A stretch of DNA of 64,000 bases from Ptychodera flava (taxonomy: Eukaryota; Hemichordata; Enteropneusta; Ptychoderidae). The stretch spans positions 18,613,166 through 18,677,165 of the forward strand of contig NC_091931.1 in assembly GCF_041260155.1 (NCBI RefSeq). Reading direction: 5' to 3'. The notes beneath the pieces are model-generated. The model saw only the letters and a list, made by a program, of their open reading frames with translations, made no database searches and had not been told where the DNA came from. Positions 48,684 through 61,666 of this stretch are shown here, piece after piece (the first letter of the stretch is position 1; the number at the start of each line of letters is the position of its first letter). The translations under genes were made by a program, and so were the position numbers.

Positions 48684-49370
48684 TGAGCCACACACAATGA
48701 TAAATTTGACACAATGCGGAGCGCCACTTCGGTGTCATGATAAAGAATTGGATGTTTTGAAATGGGAAGTAATAAATTACTTCTAAATTTAGAAGCAACA
48801 TTTGGAAGTATGGGATCTGAAACATCGAGTCCACATTTTTGACCTGACTCTTTGGTTACCACTTACGTTGTTTCGAGGAAATTACTAGATTTTCCTCTCT
48901 ACTTGCGGAGGGGGGTGGGTTGCTACATTTATAGTCATTGAGCCAAAATATGGCTCACGGAAAGTAAAGGTAAATTTTGGGTAACGTGCCGAAACTAACT
49001 AGGAAGATACTCTAGTTATTTTAATGTGTTTGCAGTCAAAGGTAACTGACGAAAATTGCGCTATTTTATCACGCCACACGTATCACGTCTGACACATTGT
49101 ATTACTACAAAAAACAGATGCAAATCAAAGATATATTCTCGTTAAAACAAAACTCAAACACCATATAAACATAAAAGATCAGAGGCTGACTACTTATTTG
49201 TCAACGTAATAATAAGCTGTTCAATATTCAAATCGTTGAAATTTAAGAATTGGTAGACACATCATAGTTAAAAGCATTCTATTACGCATCAAATATACAC
49301 TTGCACTTTATGTAGCCAATTTGTTTCGACATAAGTCTCAAAAATGACCTGTTTCCTTAAACTTGGTTGA
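48684..49370. repeat. B-type block and gene 3' flank without its gene (ghost unit 2)
   Basis: Collinear with 30604-31877, but the GA tract and CRE-like block are deleted near 48880-48965. No PI-PLC sequence follows. Confidence 0.65.
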
Positions 49371-50826
49371 CACATTTATTAAGATAAATTTGGAAATTTT
49401 TACATATTACTGTTATCGTCCATTTCATCAAGCGTTTATCGTGATGATTTTAAATATCTGTGTCTCCCCCCCTCGCGCTCTCCCTTTCTCTCTCTCTCTC
49501 GTGTTAAGCAATGCCAGTCTCTGAGGAAGTGTAGAAGAAACGTGACACCATGCCTGATCCGACTGTATGCGACGATGCTTGGTTTGACTTTGGTAGTCAA
49601 GTTGTACTCTCTATGATATGAGTGTGGCGGATATAGATCTTGCAGAATCTTTGTTAAGTTGTGGTGATCGAAATCTGATAATGATAGGGCGTCTTCGGCA
49701 TGGCGTGATGAAATTTGTCGCTCGAGTATACTCACATTTAACTCATTGTTAATTAATCAAAACGGGCACGATATGTCAAGTATTTCTTTGCAACAGCTCT
49801 TTCTTTTCAAATACAGGGAGAACTGAAAGTCTTATATGGTTTTTATGAGGGTAGACCGTACTTACCAGTTATATCATTTCTTTTATGTCTCAATAAAGAT
49901 TTTCGACCAATCCATTTTTCTCCCGTCATTTATTTCTTCTATTAACTGGTTTTATCTTTCGCAACATTTCGAATGTTTCCTAAGCTGGACTTTCATTACG
50001 TTGATACACAAATACAAGGCTTACGTGATGACATCAATCATGCCACATAAACTCGTGACAAAGTTTGCTGAAGTTTATTTAATGTGATATGGTTAAACCC
50101 AATGACTTTGAACAGGTCCAGGACGAGGCGTGCTTCTCACAGCCAGGAAAGTGTTGAAATGACCATGTTTATTTGCAACGGACAGTCCAAATTATGGACA
50201 CAAATACATTCATTCCCTAACAGATGTGGCTGTTAATGAGTATTCACCTTGTCATTAGCTGTAGAGTTCACGACCTTGGATCAACTATCAACACTAAAGC
50301 TATCTACGGAGAATTACAGTATTCATATTGCCCTCTAACGGCATTATAGCGAGTAATTTTAATACAAGCTCGTCCTCATCAAGTCATCGAACTTGGTACA
50401 TATTAAACTAAGTTTCATATATTAAAGAAATTGACCGACAACACAGTATACGTTCGGAAAAATGGAAACCATACTAAGAGATCAACGATCAAAATTTAGC
50501 AAAAAAAAAGGCCAGGAGAAGAAGGGAAGCAATTGCTTGAGCAATATTATTCGTACATTTTTATATTTAAAAATTGGGAAATTCATAAACTAAGGAATGT
50601 TCTCTTCTCCCAGTTTATCATCATAATATGGTCGGATCTCACAAGACGTGTGCGTAGATCGCAAAGTCGACATCCCCATCTTCATCATTTTAGTTTCGAA
50701 TAGGAAAAAAGCTATCTTCAATTGACCACAGAGGACGCTGTTTCAGAAACAAAATGTTTTGAAACAAAAGGTTTTGCGACTTTGCAGCAATTTATATGAT
50801 ATAATGTTAAATCTTTGTTAAAAAAG
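49371..50826. repeat. Duplicate of 31878-33421; right edge of the array
   Basis: Close match to 31878-33421 without the 71-bp MITE and with a much shorter CT tract. Homology stops at TTAAATCTTTGTTAAAAA, which marks the end of the array. Confidence 0.7.
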
Positions 50827-51003
50827 CAAAAGGTCTTTCAGAAACACACCATCATAAACTATACATTTCTGTAAATGGTATATCGCGAGATGAAAAGTTG
50901 AATATCTGGCAAAGCTGTGTTAGTTTAAGTGGAAGGAAACAAAGAAAGTGAGAAGAAAGAAGGCTGTAGGAGTGTCTCCATCCGCTTGAGAGACTGGTGC
51001 AAT
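50827..51003. other. Unique sequence beyond the array edge
   Basis: No similarity to array blocks and no coding signal seen. Confidence 0.5.
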
Positions 51004-51540
51004 TTTACGTAGAATGCGCCTCCGACCAAGGACATTTTTTAGACAATCAAACTGACGGTTTGGATCGTCATATTTTTCAAATTTCTCAAAAGTGTAAGGT
51101 GCCAGATAGATGAATGTTGCAATATTACAAATTACTCATAAAAACAAGTGTGGAACTTAAAAAAGCAGATGAGCTTACGTTTGCAAGTGGAAACGACCTT
51201 ACTTCACTATCCAATTATCCCAACTTAGTTCCAATCGTGTTTTATATAGAACTCTTCTGATGTACAACTTGTGTAAGCTGAATTTGAAGCACTTGGAGTA
51301 AATAAAGTTTTCCCGTCATATTTTTCTGAACATTAAAAAACAAAACATATCCTTTTCCCAAAGAGTTAACACAGTGGCGATAGCCACTTAGTATTCATGT
51401 GTAGGTAATTTATGACAATTGTTTCTCTTATACCAAAATTTGCACAGTGACCCCTGATTTTTATTCCTTGTTTTGTAAGGGGATGTTTGAAAAACTGTGA
51501 ACAATAGTTTGTCTTTCACTCTCGTGACGTAAACTACGTG
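51004..51540 (-). mobile_element. MITE-1 copy d, inverted, carrying a nested MITE-3
   Basis: The left end TACGTAGAATGCGCCTC and the right part (CAAAATTTGCACAGTGACCCC, GTCTTTCACTCTCGTGACG) are the reverse complement of MITE-1. About 51055-51246 is a MITE-3 copy (CCAATTATCCCAACTTAGTT then CCAATCGTGT at one end) inserted into it. Confidence 0.7.
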
Positions 51541-51710
51541 AAGTATTGATGACACGTAAGTCACATTCATTTGAAATCTCTGGACGGAAGCTCAAAGGCT
51601 CGATTTTAGTGAAACAAAGTAATGATCGCCCCTGACAATCACTTAAAAACATAAACAAAGCTGTGAAGAAATGCAATACTTACACGCGATTATAGAAGAG
51701 ACTGAGCGGT

Positions 51711-51795
<85 letters not shown>

Positions 51796-53880
51796 TTGAT
51801 TAATACAGAAAGGGTCCAAAAGTACATGCAAAAGGAAGGAAATTTGTGACGAACTAAACAGAATCTAAGTGGATACTGTACTGGCAAACAGGAAAAGGTA
51901 TGCTGTGGTTTGTGTATGGGTCTATATTTTCGTGTATAGAGGGCGTTCTAACTATTGAGAGTGGCAATGGCTCAAAGGCAATTCGTTCAGATGGGCCACC
52001 TCCACTGTCTGTACTTCACCTGCACAAGTTTGAAAAGAACGGAAGGATTTTATCAATGTTTAGTCGATTTGCAGACAAATCTGTATCGAACGACATAAAA
52101 GATCAGCATCGATCAAACGACATACGTACTTAGCTGAATATATTTACCTGATAAATTTGCCATTAGGGTCAAACAAGGTGAGAAGGAAACCTGTAAAAAA
52201 TTAATTAATTAAATAAGATAAATGGTACAGACTAGATTTAATTAAATGTAAATGAACTACGATACCATAGGCATTAAAATATCCAGTGCAGTAATTAAGG
52301 TTTTACAGAAGGTTTTAGTTCATTGAGTTCCGCCCGATATGAAACTATTTAAATTTGTGACTTAAGTCCTTGTAATTCATCATAACCTTCAGCAATCTAT
52401 TGTTGACAAAACTAACCATTCAACGCTTTCAGGCAAAGTTTGCAACAAAGTGACTTTTTGAGTAATTCGAAATGAAACACGCGTGTACATGGCATACAAT
52501 TTTACCACGACGGATCTTCATTGGATTTTTCAGGTTAGCTTCAGGAATAAGACCACTTTTATTGCACATACGAATGCAAAGTGATGACCCTAAACATTGC
52601 ATTGTAAGTTATAATTATTACTGTGATAATTTTAACTCAGATATCACGAATCGAATTTCATCAGTTTGGAAAATGCACTTATTAATAAACATTCCTTCTG
52701 GGTGAAACTAAAGTGCAACACACTTTCTAAGTTGGGAGGACTTTGACAAAAGTTTTCAACATGACCGATTATAAAATTTCGTTACTTGCAGCGTCAGTAT
52801 ATCAAAATGCAATAAGTCTTTGCAGTGTAACTCTCATCCTGGAACTGAATGACAGATAAATCTGGACTCATTGTTCAATTGGATTCCTTGTAATCAAAAT
52901 TTATTAATTTTGCAAGTTACTCCTGTAAGCAAGCCAAGTCAACTGATTTTGTAGACAACATATTGCTTTTTCTTTACTTTTTATCCTTTCTGTGGCGATT
53001 AACGTCATGTCAATTTTATTTGAAATAGGATTACTAAGACGTCATAAAATTATTGAGTAGTCGTGCACAGAATAGTACTGATAGAAAAAAAACGCTTTTA
53101 AATTTAAATTTTAATTAGGTTCCTGCATGTTAATCACTGATTTGCTTACCTTTTTCAAATCCAGCCAATGGAGATTTTCAATAACATGAAAATCGTCAGT
53201 CGTACGAATCCATCATTAATATTCTTTGGTTAATAAATATGCCGTATTTCTATCGGTGACGTATTCAATATGAGTGCAAAATTTCAGAGCAATTTAAATT
53301 GCAACAAAATGCGATTTTAACATGTTCACAGACATGGTATCATTCACACATGCTCTCTTTCTCTCTATCTCTGTCTCCGTATGTCAACTTGTTCGTTCTT
53401 ACTCACATGAAACAGTCAAAACAATTAATTTTCTGTGGATATTTGTAACAATTTTTCGCTAAACGGAAAAAACTAATGTGATAACAGACCAAACTATCTA
53501 TCTATCGATCAACTTATCAAATCAATCGATCTAGACAGAAGAACAAGATATCTTCTTTTCATTTGTGTCAATTAAAACTTCCATACCGTCAGGGTGACAT
53601 GACATCTTTACTGTTGTAGATAATTCTCAGAGTAACTATAAGATTGTGGAGAGTAACTATAAATATTGATTCATCCGGTCGGCAGCATGAAATGTAACTT
53701 GATGCTATCAATGTTCTTGCATATGGGTTTGACTGCGTGCGCCCTCTGTTGTTCGGTAGGACATATTGATGCTGATGGACTGAAAGATTCACCTGTGTGA
53801 GGGCGCCCGGCGCTGCAACGGAGTGCCCGCACACGGCTGCGAGGATAGCATGACAAGTGGAGTAATTTGCCCATACATCT
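51541..53880. other. Intergenic, no gene recognised
   Basis: Contains a (TA)n tract at 51712-51792. Open frames such as 51900-52133 and 53589-53834 have no recognisable motif or splice context. Confidence 0.5.
51712..51792. repeat. (TA)n microsatellite
   Basis: About 80 bp of TA with one phase slip. Confidence 0.97.
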
Positions 53881-54560
53881 CTCCATTATTTATCAATTAA
53901 ATCATCACTATACAGTAACCATCCTTCCCTCAGTCCATCGATACATCCATTCAATGACTGATCCTTTCATTCAGAATCATTGGAACTAATCAATCAATCA
54001 ATTCGACCGATCTTCCATACATTAATAATTTCTTGATTCAATAAACCATTCATTATTCAAGTATTGATTCAATTCCCAAATCCACCCTCTTATTCATTTA
54101 TCCCTTTAATTTGGTTCGTTCAGCGATCCGTCCTTCTATGCATCCATATGTTCGTTAAAGTAACCAACCATCTATTTCCTCGCCCTTTCTCCAATCCTCC
54201 CTCTAGTCTATTCCAATTCACCTATTAATTATGTCCATCCAACAAACTACCCATCCATCGCATCATCCACCCAACATTCAGTTCAGTAATCCATTTATGT
54301 ATAAATCATTGATCTTGTTTTTCATCCAAACTATCACTATACCTTCAAGAAATCATTCCATCTATCCAGCAATTATAATTTACTATCCACTTATATACCA
54401 ATTCATTCACCTATCTATCCATCCATCCGCATTCTTATTTCTTTCTACTGATCCATTCAGTTTCCATCATTCAGTTTATTCATTCATTCACTATGCAATT
54501 CATAACTGAACACATTAACCTTTCAATCAATCAAACTAATTAATACGCACATCTATTCTC
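53881..54560. repeat. Degenerate ATCC/ATTC-rich low-complexity tract
   Basis: Strongly biased to CATCCATT, TTCATTC and TCCATCCA words over about 680 bp, consistent with an old, eroded tetranucleotide satellite. The 92-codon frame at 54231-54509 is a by-product. Confidence 0.75.
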
Positions 54561-56000
54561 CTAATCATCCATTATAATTCCATAAACTGGAAAACTTTTG
54601 CAAGGTTTAGGAATTTTTCGGTTATTGTCGGTGTGTGTTTCCACTATAAATTCTTGTTCTTCTGTCATTTTGTATACGCAGACAGATCAGGAATTTGATA
54701 AAGATACTTGTAACAAAAATGCTGGGGAAAAAGCCAAGAAAATCACAGCACATCTTCCTTTCAATTTTTTTTTCAGAAGTGGCATATTTCGTATCATCGA
54801 CGGAATCTTTCCCTAATATTGTTAATAGACAGTATAAATTCTCTATAAATACAAATAAAGACAGTTCGACAAATGCACTGAAATTAATTAAATGTAGTTT
54901 ATTACAAAGATGAGGAAATGTCTACTTAACATGATCAAATGAATAAGAAATTCAACTAGAGAGAAATGTCAGAACGGTTTGGGAATAGTAGCACAAACAC
55001 TGATGCATGATTCAATTAAATGGGAAGTTTCAAGGAATGTCGTATCTATGGACGTATAGACTATTTCAAGAAGAGAGCTTGAAATTGATGAAGATGGAAA
55101 GGTATGATCAACAAATTAGCAAAGTCGAAGCTTATAGATACCTTTACTAACCTACAAACCTAGGCAGCATTTTTCTGTACACTGTTTTTAACTGCACTGA
55201 CAGTATCAATAAAAGGATAATATCTCGTAAGTTTTTCTTAGCTTGAAAGGGAACACTTGGTTTAGAAAACATAATGACGTAACGTTTGTATCATTAATTT
55301 TGATCTACATTGAAGAGACACCCATTTCCCATGGAACGAAGCAAGGAGGGAAAGCACCACAGCATAGGCTTCATTTTGACCTCAAACTCTACAACTGAAA
55401 ATGCCATCACTTATTCTCCTTTACTCGATTTATTCCGGAATTTGTCTTCAGAGTTTCCGTTTTGATCTTGTACGCCAGAAAAGGTTCACTTCGTTGATTC
55501 TGAACTTTAACATCATGTGACCTGTGGGGATAAGGTCATTAAAAAGTCTGCTTAGTAAAATATGGATTTCCTCCTGCAAACATTATACTGTACAATTATC
55601 TTCAAAAATACTTTGATATAGATATATAATGTTTGAAGAAGGTCACGTTGCAGGATAAATGTCCTTATTTCATTGTGCATCAAGCTTATTTCGATAGTGA
55701 GTTATTATTTTGTTCGAAAAAATGTGATTTTGTTACCCTCTCGATGGCGAGAGTACAGCAGTTGCAAAAGTAAGATAATGCCATATTTCGATTCGGTGGC
55801 ATTCAATTATATGATAATGTCACTGAGTAATATGAATGACCACATGCACAATGTGATACATAAATGTTAAACGAACGTGCCAAGCACCTTGCCTGACGCG
55901 CAAAAAAGGTTTCTATATATATATATATCTTGATCATTGAACTCTTCAGCCTGTTTTGCTCCCTCTCCATGTACAACAATGTTATTTTTATGTATACTGT
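54561..56000. other. Intergenic, no gene recognised
   Basis: No coding, RNA or clear repeat signal. Confidence 0.45.
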
Positions 56001-57860
56001 AATGTAACAAAACGATATTTGTAGAAGCTCAGATTTTGGCCATAGGGGCGTTGCATGTAAGGTCATGTGACTTTTGGTGAGAAATTTAACGCCTGGCCTT
56101 GATATTGTACTTCCGGGCACAATGAAAAGTAGTTCCATAACTTTAGGTTAATGTTTTGACACAAGTTTATCGTTGACTCTTGATAATACATCTATTCAAC
56201 TCGCAAATTATTTTGCAATGTTAGATAATCATACACATTCTCAATAATATTGAAAATATTGTTGGATCATGGAAATGTGTAATTTGGCGAGTGTATCACT
56301 TCAGTGTTACGCAATAGTTAAATATTGAAGTGTTGGCCACCGTTGCCATTTTTATGGAACCAATATCTCGCCGGATAACTCGAAACAAGCATGAGTTACA
56401 TAAAAAATAATTTTTCTCTTTCTCTGGGCATCTAGTCTGGAGTTCAATTGTTGATATTTTTAAAGGTCAATATGATTTATAGGTGTTAAGGATTCTCAGG
56501 TAAGGAAAGAGACAGATGACAAGTAACACAGTGTTTAACTTAAAATAAAATATATTATTTCTCATATGAATAACTTCTCCAACTTTTCTCAACAAGAGTA
56601 ATACACAGAATACTCTTTCACTGCAATTTCATATATGTAACACTAATGTGTGTCAATATACAATAACATTTAGTACTTTTCTAAACTTTTGGTTCAAAAT
56701 ACACTGGATGAATCTGATCAACCTTTGCCTTCAATATACACTCAGTTCTTATCTAAACTCTGATTCAAAATACAACATATCCGTTCAATGTACACTCGAT
56801 ATTCTTCTAAGCTCTGATTCGAAACACACTAAATGAGATCACTTCTTGACATCAAATGTTCACTCAGTTCTTATCTAAACACAGATTGAAACTAAAAATA
56901 ATGAATTTGATCAATACTTGGCCTGGAATGTACACTCAGTACTCATCTGAACACATTCATTGTATTTTGAATCTGTGTTTAGATGAGTACTGAGTGTACA
57001 TTTCATGCAAGGCATGACCAAATTCATTCAGTGTAGTTTGAATCTTCAGATGAGTTCTGAGTGCACATATCATACTAAGCATGATCAGATTCATTCAGTG
57101 TTGTTTGAATCTGTGTTCAGATGGGTACTGAGTGTACATGTGATGTCAAGAAGTGTTCAGATTCAGTGCATCGAATCAGAGCTTAAAAATATCGAGTGTA
57201 CATTGAAACGTAGACTTAAACGGATTTATTGTATTTTGAATAAGAGTTTAGATAAGAACTGAGTGTATATTGAAGCCAAGAGTTGATCAGATTCATCCAC
57301 TGTATTTTGAATCAAAAGTTTAGAGAAGAAATGAATGTTATTGTATATTGACACACATTAGTGTTACATATATGAAATTGCAGTTAAAGAGTATTCTGTG
57401 TATTACTCTTGTTGAGAAAAGTTGGAGAGGTTATTCATATGAGAAATAATATATCTTGGTTTAAGTTAAACACTGTGTTACTTGTCATTTGTCTCTTTCC
57501 TTACCTGAGAATCCTTAACACCTAAATCATATTGACCTTTAAAAATGTCAACAATTGAATCATGAACTCCAGACTAGATGCCGAGAGAAAGAGAAAAAAG
57601 TATATTTTTATGTAACTCATTCTCAATATGATTATCTAACATTGCAAAATAATTTGCGAGTTGCATAGATGTATTATTAAGAATTAACAACAAACGTGTC
57701 AAAATATTAACCGAAAATTATGGAACTACATTTTTTTTGTGCCCAGAAGTACAATATCAAGGCCAGGCATTAAATTTCTCACCAAAAGGCACATGATCTT
57801 CTATGCAATGCCCTCTATGGCCAAATCTGAGCTACTACAAATATCGTTTGTTACATGTAC
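56001..57860. repeat. Large inverted repeat (foldback-like), arms about 0.9 kb
   Basis: The left arm starts ATGTAACAAAACGATATTTG and the right arm ends CAAATATCGTTTGTTACAT. The arms mirror each other through GAGAAATTTAACGCCTGGCC / GGCCAGGCATTAAATTTCTC, GCAAATTATTTTGCAATG / CATTGCAAAATAATTTGC and TAACACTAATGTGTGTCAAT / ATTGACACACATTAGTGTTA to a centre near 56940. Each arm carries diverged repeats of about 60-70 bp built around TACACTCAGTTCTTATCTAA. GTA flanks both outer ends. No transposase frame is seen. It could be a foldback transposon or an inverted duplication. Confidence 0.85.
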
Positions 57861-58480
57861 CTTAAATCAAACAGAATCTACTAGAAGTTGTCATTAATGG
57901 AGATCTATGTAATAATTTCCTGTTATCAGTAGTTACCTTTGGATCAAGCTGACGCTTCGTTTCTTCTACTTTGTCTTTGATGCTGGTAGGTGATCAACTT
58001 AAACATGAATGTCTAGTCAGGTCATCTCTGGTAAATGACGAATAGATTTCTTCACCAGTAAATGTCTTGAGCTTCCGTAGAAGAAATTCATCATCCCTGT
58101 GTCCAATCTCTAACAAAAAAGGAAAACAAGTTATAAAACCAACTTTTCACACAAGAATGTCAAAGTTACTGTTTGAAATAGCTACATCACAAATAAAATA
58201 ATTCACCTTCTACATATTTCTACTAAACCCGCCTTTTTTTCCTGAAAGAGTCCCTTAAGAGCATAAGCAAGTGAATGGTTGACGCAGTTGATATCATCAA
58301 AAAAGCAAGTGCCTTGCTCACCAATATTGCTATTCTTAGTTACGAAATGTATGTACTGTACATCAGGTTTGTAATGTTCTTATATGTTCATTCCGCATAC
58401 ATTTTATATGGTAAGCAGAAACGTGCAGAACACTTCAAAATAATATTAGACTTTTTAAAAGAGATCAATCTATCCATTTG
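57861..58480. other. Intergenic, no gene recognised
   Basis: The frame 58275-58595 begins here, but its second half is translated ATCC-rich repeat, so it is not called. Confidence 0.5.
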
Positions 58481-59235
58481 TTATTCCAATTACCAATCAA
58501 TCATCCATCCTAGTAATCATTCGTTGTATCAACGATCGCGACAGCCAATACATCGATCCATCGATCCACTCATCAAACTATCCTACTACAAATAAATAAT
58601 TCAACCCATCTTTCTTCACATCTTATCATCAGTCCAATGGATAGATCAATCCATAAAACATAACCTCTGCCCATTCACAAATTGGCAATTCAACAATTCA
58701 TTCATCAATTCCCCCTGTCCATTTATGTACCAGCTAACCTGTTTATTCGCCTGTCCATTTATCCATTAACCCATACATGTATCCATGTCAATCATATGGC
58801 GATTTACTAATCTACAATCCGCCGATCAATTCAATACCCGCATGCATACATGCATGCATTCGTCTATCCTTGGACCAACACGTTAAACCATACATTGCTT
58901 CAATGGTTGTTTAACTACCTGTCAAACAGCTCATCTATTCTTCAAGGCTTAAATTGACCACCTACAATAAAACTATCCTCTCGTACCCCGTCCTTCCTCA
59001 ATTCACTCATTGATCTGTCTATCTTATCCTTACGCTCATAGATCTGTGAATCCGTCCTTCCATAAATAAATCCATTTAGCCAGTCACCTATTCAGTATAA
59101 TTGAATTGACCAATGTTTTCATATAGATACTAATTTATTACTTCAATATTACTCTGACCAATCAAACAATCTATAAATCTGTCTGTTTGTCTATCTGTCT
59201 GTCTGTCTGTTTGTCTCTCTGTCTCCATCAGTGAC
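58481..59235. repeat. Degenerate ATCC-rich tract ending in GTCT repeats
   Basis: CCATTCATCA-type words from 58490, ending in a (GTCT)n run at about 59180-59225. It resembles 53881-54560 and lies on the other side of the large inverted repeat. Confidence 0.75.
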
Positions 59236-60841
59236 TTTATTGACCAGAATATGTCAACCTATCTTTATCTCTATTTGAGCATGCGCGAAACTAAGTGAAA
59301 AATTAATGAAAATTATTTGTTGTCTGGCATTCCAGATTAATATTTAAAACAAAGACCAACAACGGATATTATGAACACAGCCGATCAACATTTCGATTAA
59401 GTTCAGCCTCTCGGTAAAGGGAAATGCCTTCTCTGAACTTTGATACCATTGCCCATTTGAAAAATAAACATGTGCGAAGATGCTTTCAATAAAAAAGAAA
59501 GAAATATCACTGTCGGCCTCTATACTTCGAGAAAACACACTGACATGCTATACTTTGACATGGCTAACCCTCGTTTGTTTACATTTAAAATGGTTTAACT
59601 ACTTAAGAAAACATGCTGCTAGATTAACCTTAAATAAATCAATGTTCACGATAAAATTGCTCTCTAGGGTTTTCAAATATGTACCATCGGCTCCATCAGA
59701 CACGAATATTAACTCGAGTAGGTAAGAGATAAAGTTGTAATGGTCTCACAAATTAACGGCTCTAACCTTAAGTGATCTAGTTTTAATACGAGAGTAATCA
59801 GTGGACTTTAAAATCACTTTAGCTGCCCACTGTAGGGTCCTTCCAAACAATGTATTCTATAAAAAAGAGCCCCTAACTTCATTGAGGTGCATGTCTTCTG
59901 AAAACCTAGATATTCGCAATTATTAAGTCCTTTGTGAAAGGATTGAACCGTACAAAGAGAGCTAGAGACGTCTAGCTTGTAACGAATGAGAGCAGGGTTA
60001 AAATACACTTCTTGTAATCAGTATTTGTCAACAGTAAGATATCAAATAACAGTCTAGTAGCTGTCAAAAGATCACCGGACGCTATCTTTGAGTAAACCTT
60101 CCTCTGTCTGTAAATAAATTATTTTGACATCAACAGTCTTTTATGTATAATTATCAGACCAAAATGCAATAGATAAAACGGCTATAGTGATAGCTTCATG
60201 AAGACTGAAAGTGTTTCTGCAGACATTTCAATTGTAAAGGATTTGTCTGAAGATTCGAATTACAATTCTAGCTCTGAATTCTATTACACCGATTCGGAAA
60301 ATATTGTTTGATGGAAGATAAGTACTTGGGTAATTCATTGTAGAATTAGTTACATTGAGAATTAGGATGTATTCCTAGAAGCAAACAAGAAAGAACAAAG
60401 AGTTAAAAGCGCTGTAATTAAGATGAGAAATATATTTACTGGATATATAAGATTGCAAGCATTACATCCGTAATTATGAAATAATGAAGATGTATTTACT
60501 ATCTTATGGTGTTAAAAGATAGGAGGCACTACATGAAGGAATAGTAGGTTATACACAAACATTAGGGCATAAATTGAATTCCAAAATAAAAACAAACACT
60601 GGAACTACCGTATGTTTAGCTATTTCCATCCTCAAAACGGCTTTAAACGTATATGAATCGGGGGAAATTGCAATAAACACATGCTTGGATGCTGTTCAGG
60701 CTGTAGAAAAGAAGCATATACTGCGTTCATGGACAATTTTCCTCTGTATCCTAAAGTGTTATGAAGCAACAATAATACCCTTCAATAGCCAAAGATGCTG
60801 ATATTGATACTCTTCTAGAGGCTAAACAGCAAGTGCCTTTA
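59236..60841. other. Intergenic, no gene recognised
   Basis: Several short frames (59480-59725 on plus, 59814-60008 on minus, 60574-60801 on plus). The first has a HAARLTLNKSMFT stretch vaguely like a LINE RT C-terminus, too weak to call. Confidence 0.4.
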
Positions 60842-61058
60842 CTGTCAATTAAACTTTTGATCTCAACACGCTAGATTTTTGTCACGGAAATTTTTGGTTG
60901 CAGTGACTAAAACCTTCGTCAGCAGAATAACTCGATCTCAATGTCGTGACTTTTTGACACGTGACATCAGAATCGGGTCATAGACTTTTGGTAATTTATA
61001 CTGGCGTGTTGATATCAAATTTATTCTAACGTGTTGAGATCAAAAGTTCAATTGACAG
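60842..61058. mobile_element. Tc1/mariner-like MITE, 217 bp, TA target duplication
   Basis: Terminal inverted repeats of about 36 bp (CTGTCAATTAAACTTTTG and the complement of CAAAAGTTCAATTGACAG), continuing through ATCTCAACACG. TA flanks both ends (60840-60841 and 61059-61060). No coding capacity. Confidence 0.85.
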
Positions 61059-61379
61059 TAATCAGCTACTAAGACAGATGAATTCCATGCTACCAAAAAA
61101 GTGCAAGTGCCTTTGCACTCAAATTTTCTGAACTACTATAAGCTTAATAAACCAAATTCAAAGCATCTTGAACTACATCACCGATATTTGTGAGCAATTT
61201 TTATGCTGGTTCCTGCTTTGCAAAAATAGTGTTTAATTTCTCAATTTCAAATTGCACTGTCTATTTGATAGAGCTGTACATGACTAGATGTGAGATATAG
61301 ATTACAATAACAATGAGGCAATCCTCTGTACCCCGTATCAAACTATCTTTTAATGGCTTGGCTTCTAACTTATCACACC

Positions 61380-61640
61380 ATTAGACGCCATTGTTTTACT
61401 CCAAAACTGCAGGGGCAAACACTCACTCCAAGCATATATTACGGCGGCTCACTTCCGGTTTTGTCTTTCCGGAGAATGTTCGAGAAGGTGATAAGGTTGC
61501 ACAAAAATCACGTGTGAATAACGTGATTGCGTTCAGAAGTTTGATTGGCTTATGTTTGAAGACGGTTTCACAGTTGTGCAATCCAGTCTATTATTTTGTT
61601 TGTGAATATTCATCAACTGGAGAGGACGTGCCAGGTAAGG
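61380..61640 (+). promoter_or_regulatory. Possible TATA-less promoter and first exon
   Basis: A less AT-rich patch with GACGCCATTG at about 61385, an ETS-type ACTTCCGG at 61451-61458 and TTTCCGGAG just after. An open frame runs from 61391 into a strong splice donor, GTGCCAGGTAAGG, at about 61630-61642. The predicted peptide (LRRLTSGFVFPENVREGDKV...) is not recognised. If real, the gene would continue past the donor, but no downstream exon is evident in the remaining 2.4 kb. Confidence 0.25.
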
Positions 61641-61666
61641 TCTCCGTAATTTTTCCGTGTTATTAA

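Noticed and set aside
58275-58595. 106-codon plus-strand frame
   Set aside because: Second half is ATCC-type low-complexity repeat; no motif or splice support.
59480-60008. Possible LINE RT remnant (HAARLTLNKSMFT on plus; VILKSTDYSRIKT on minus)
   Set aside because: Resemblance limited to one short block on each strand, with no ordered motifs or 3' tail.
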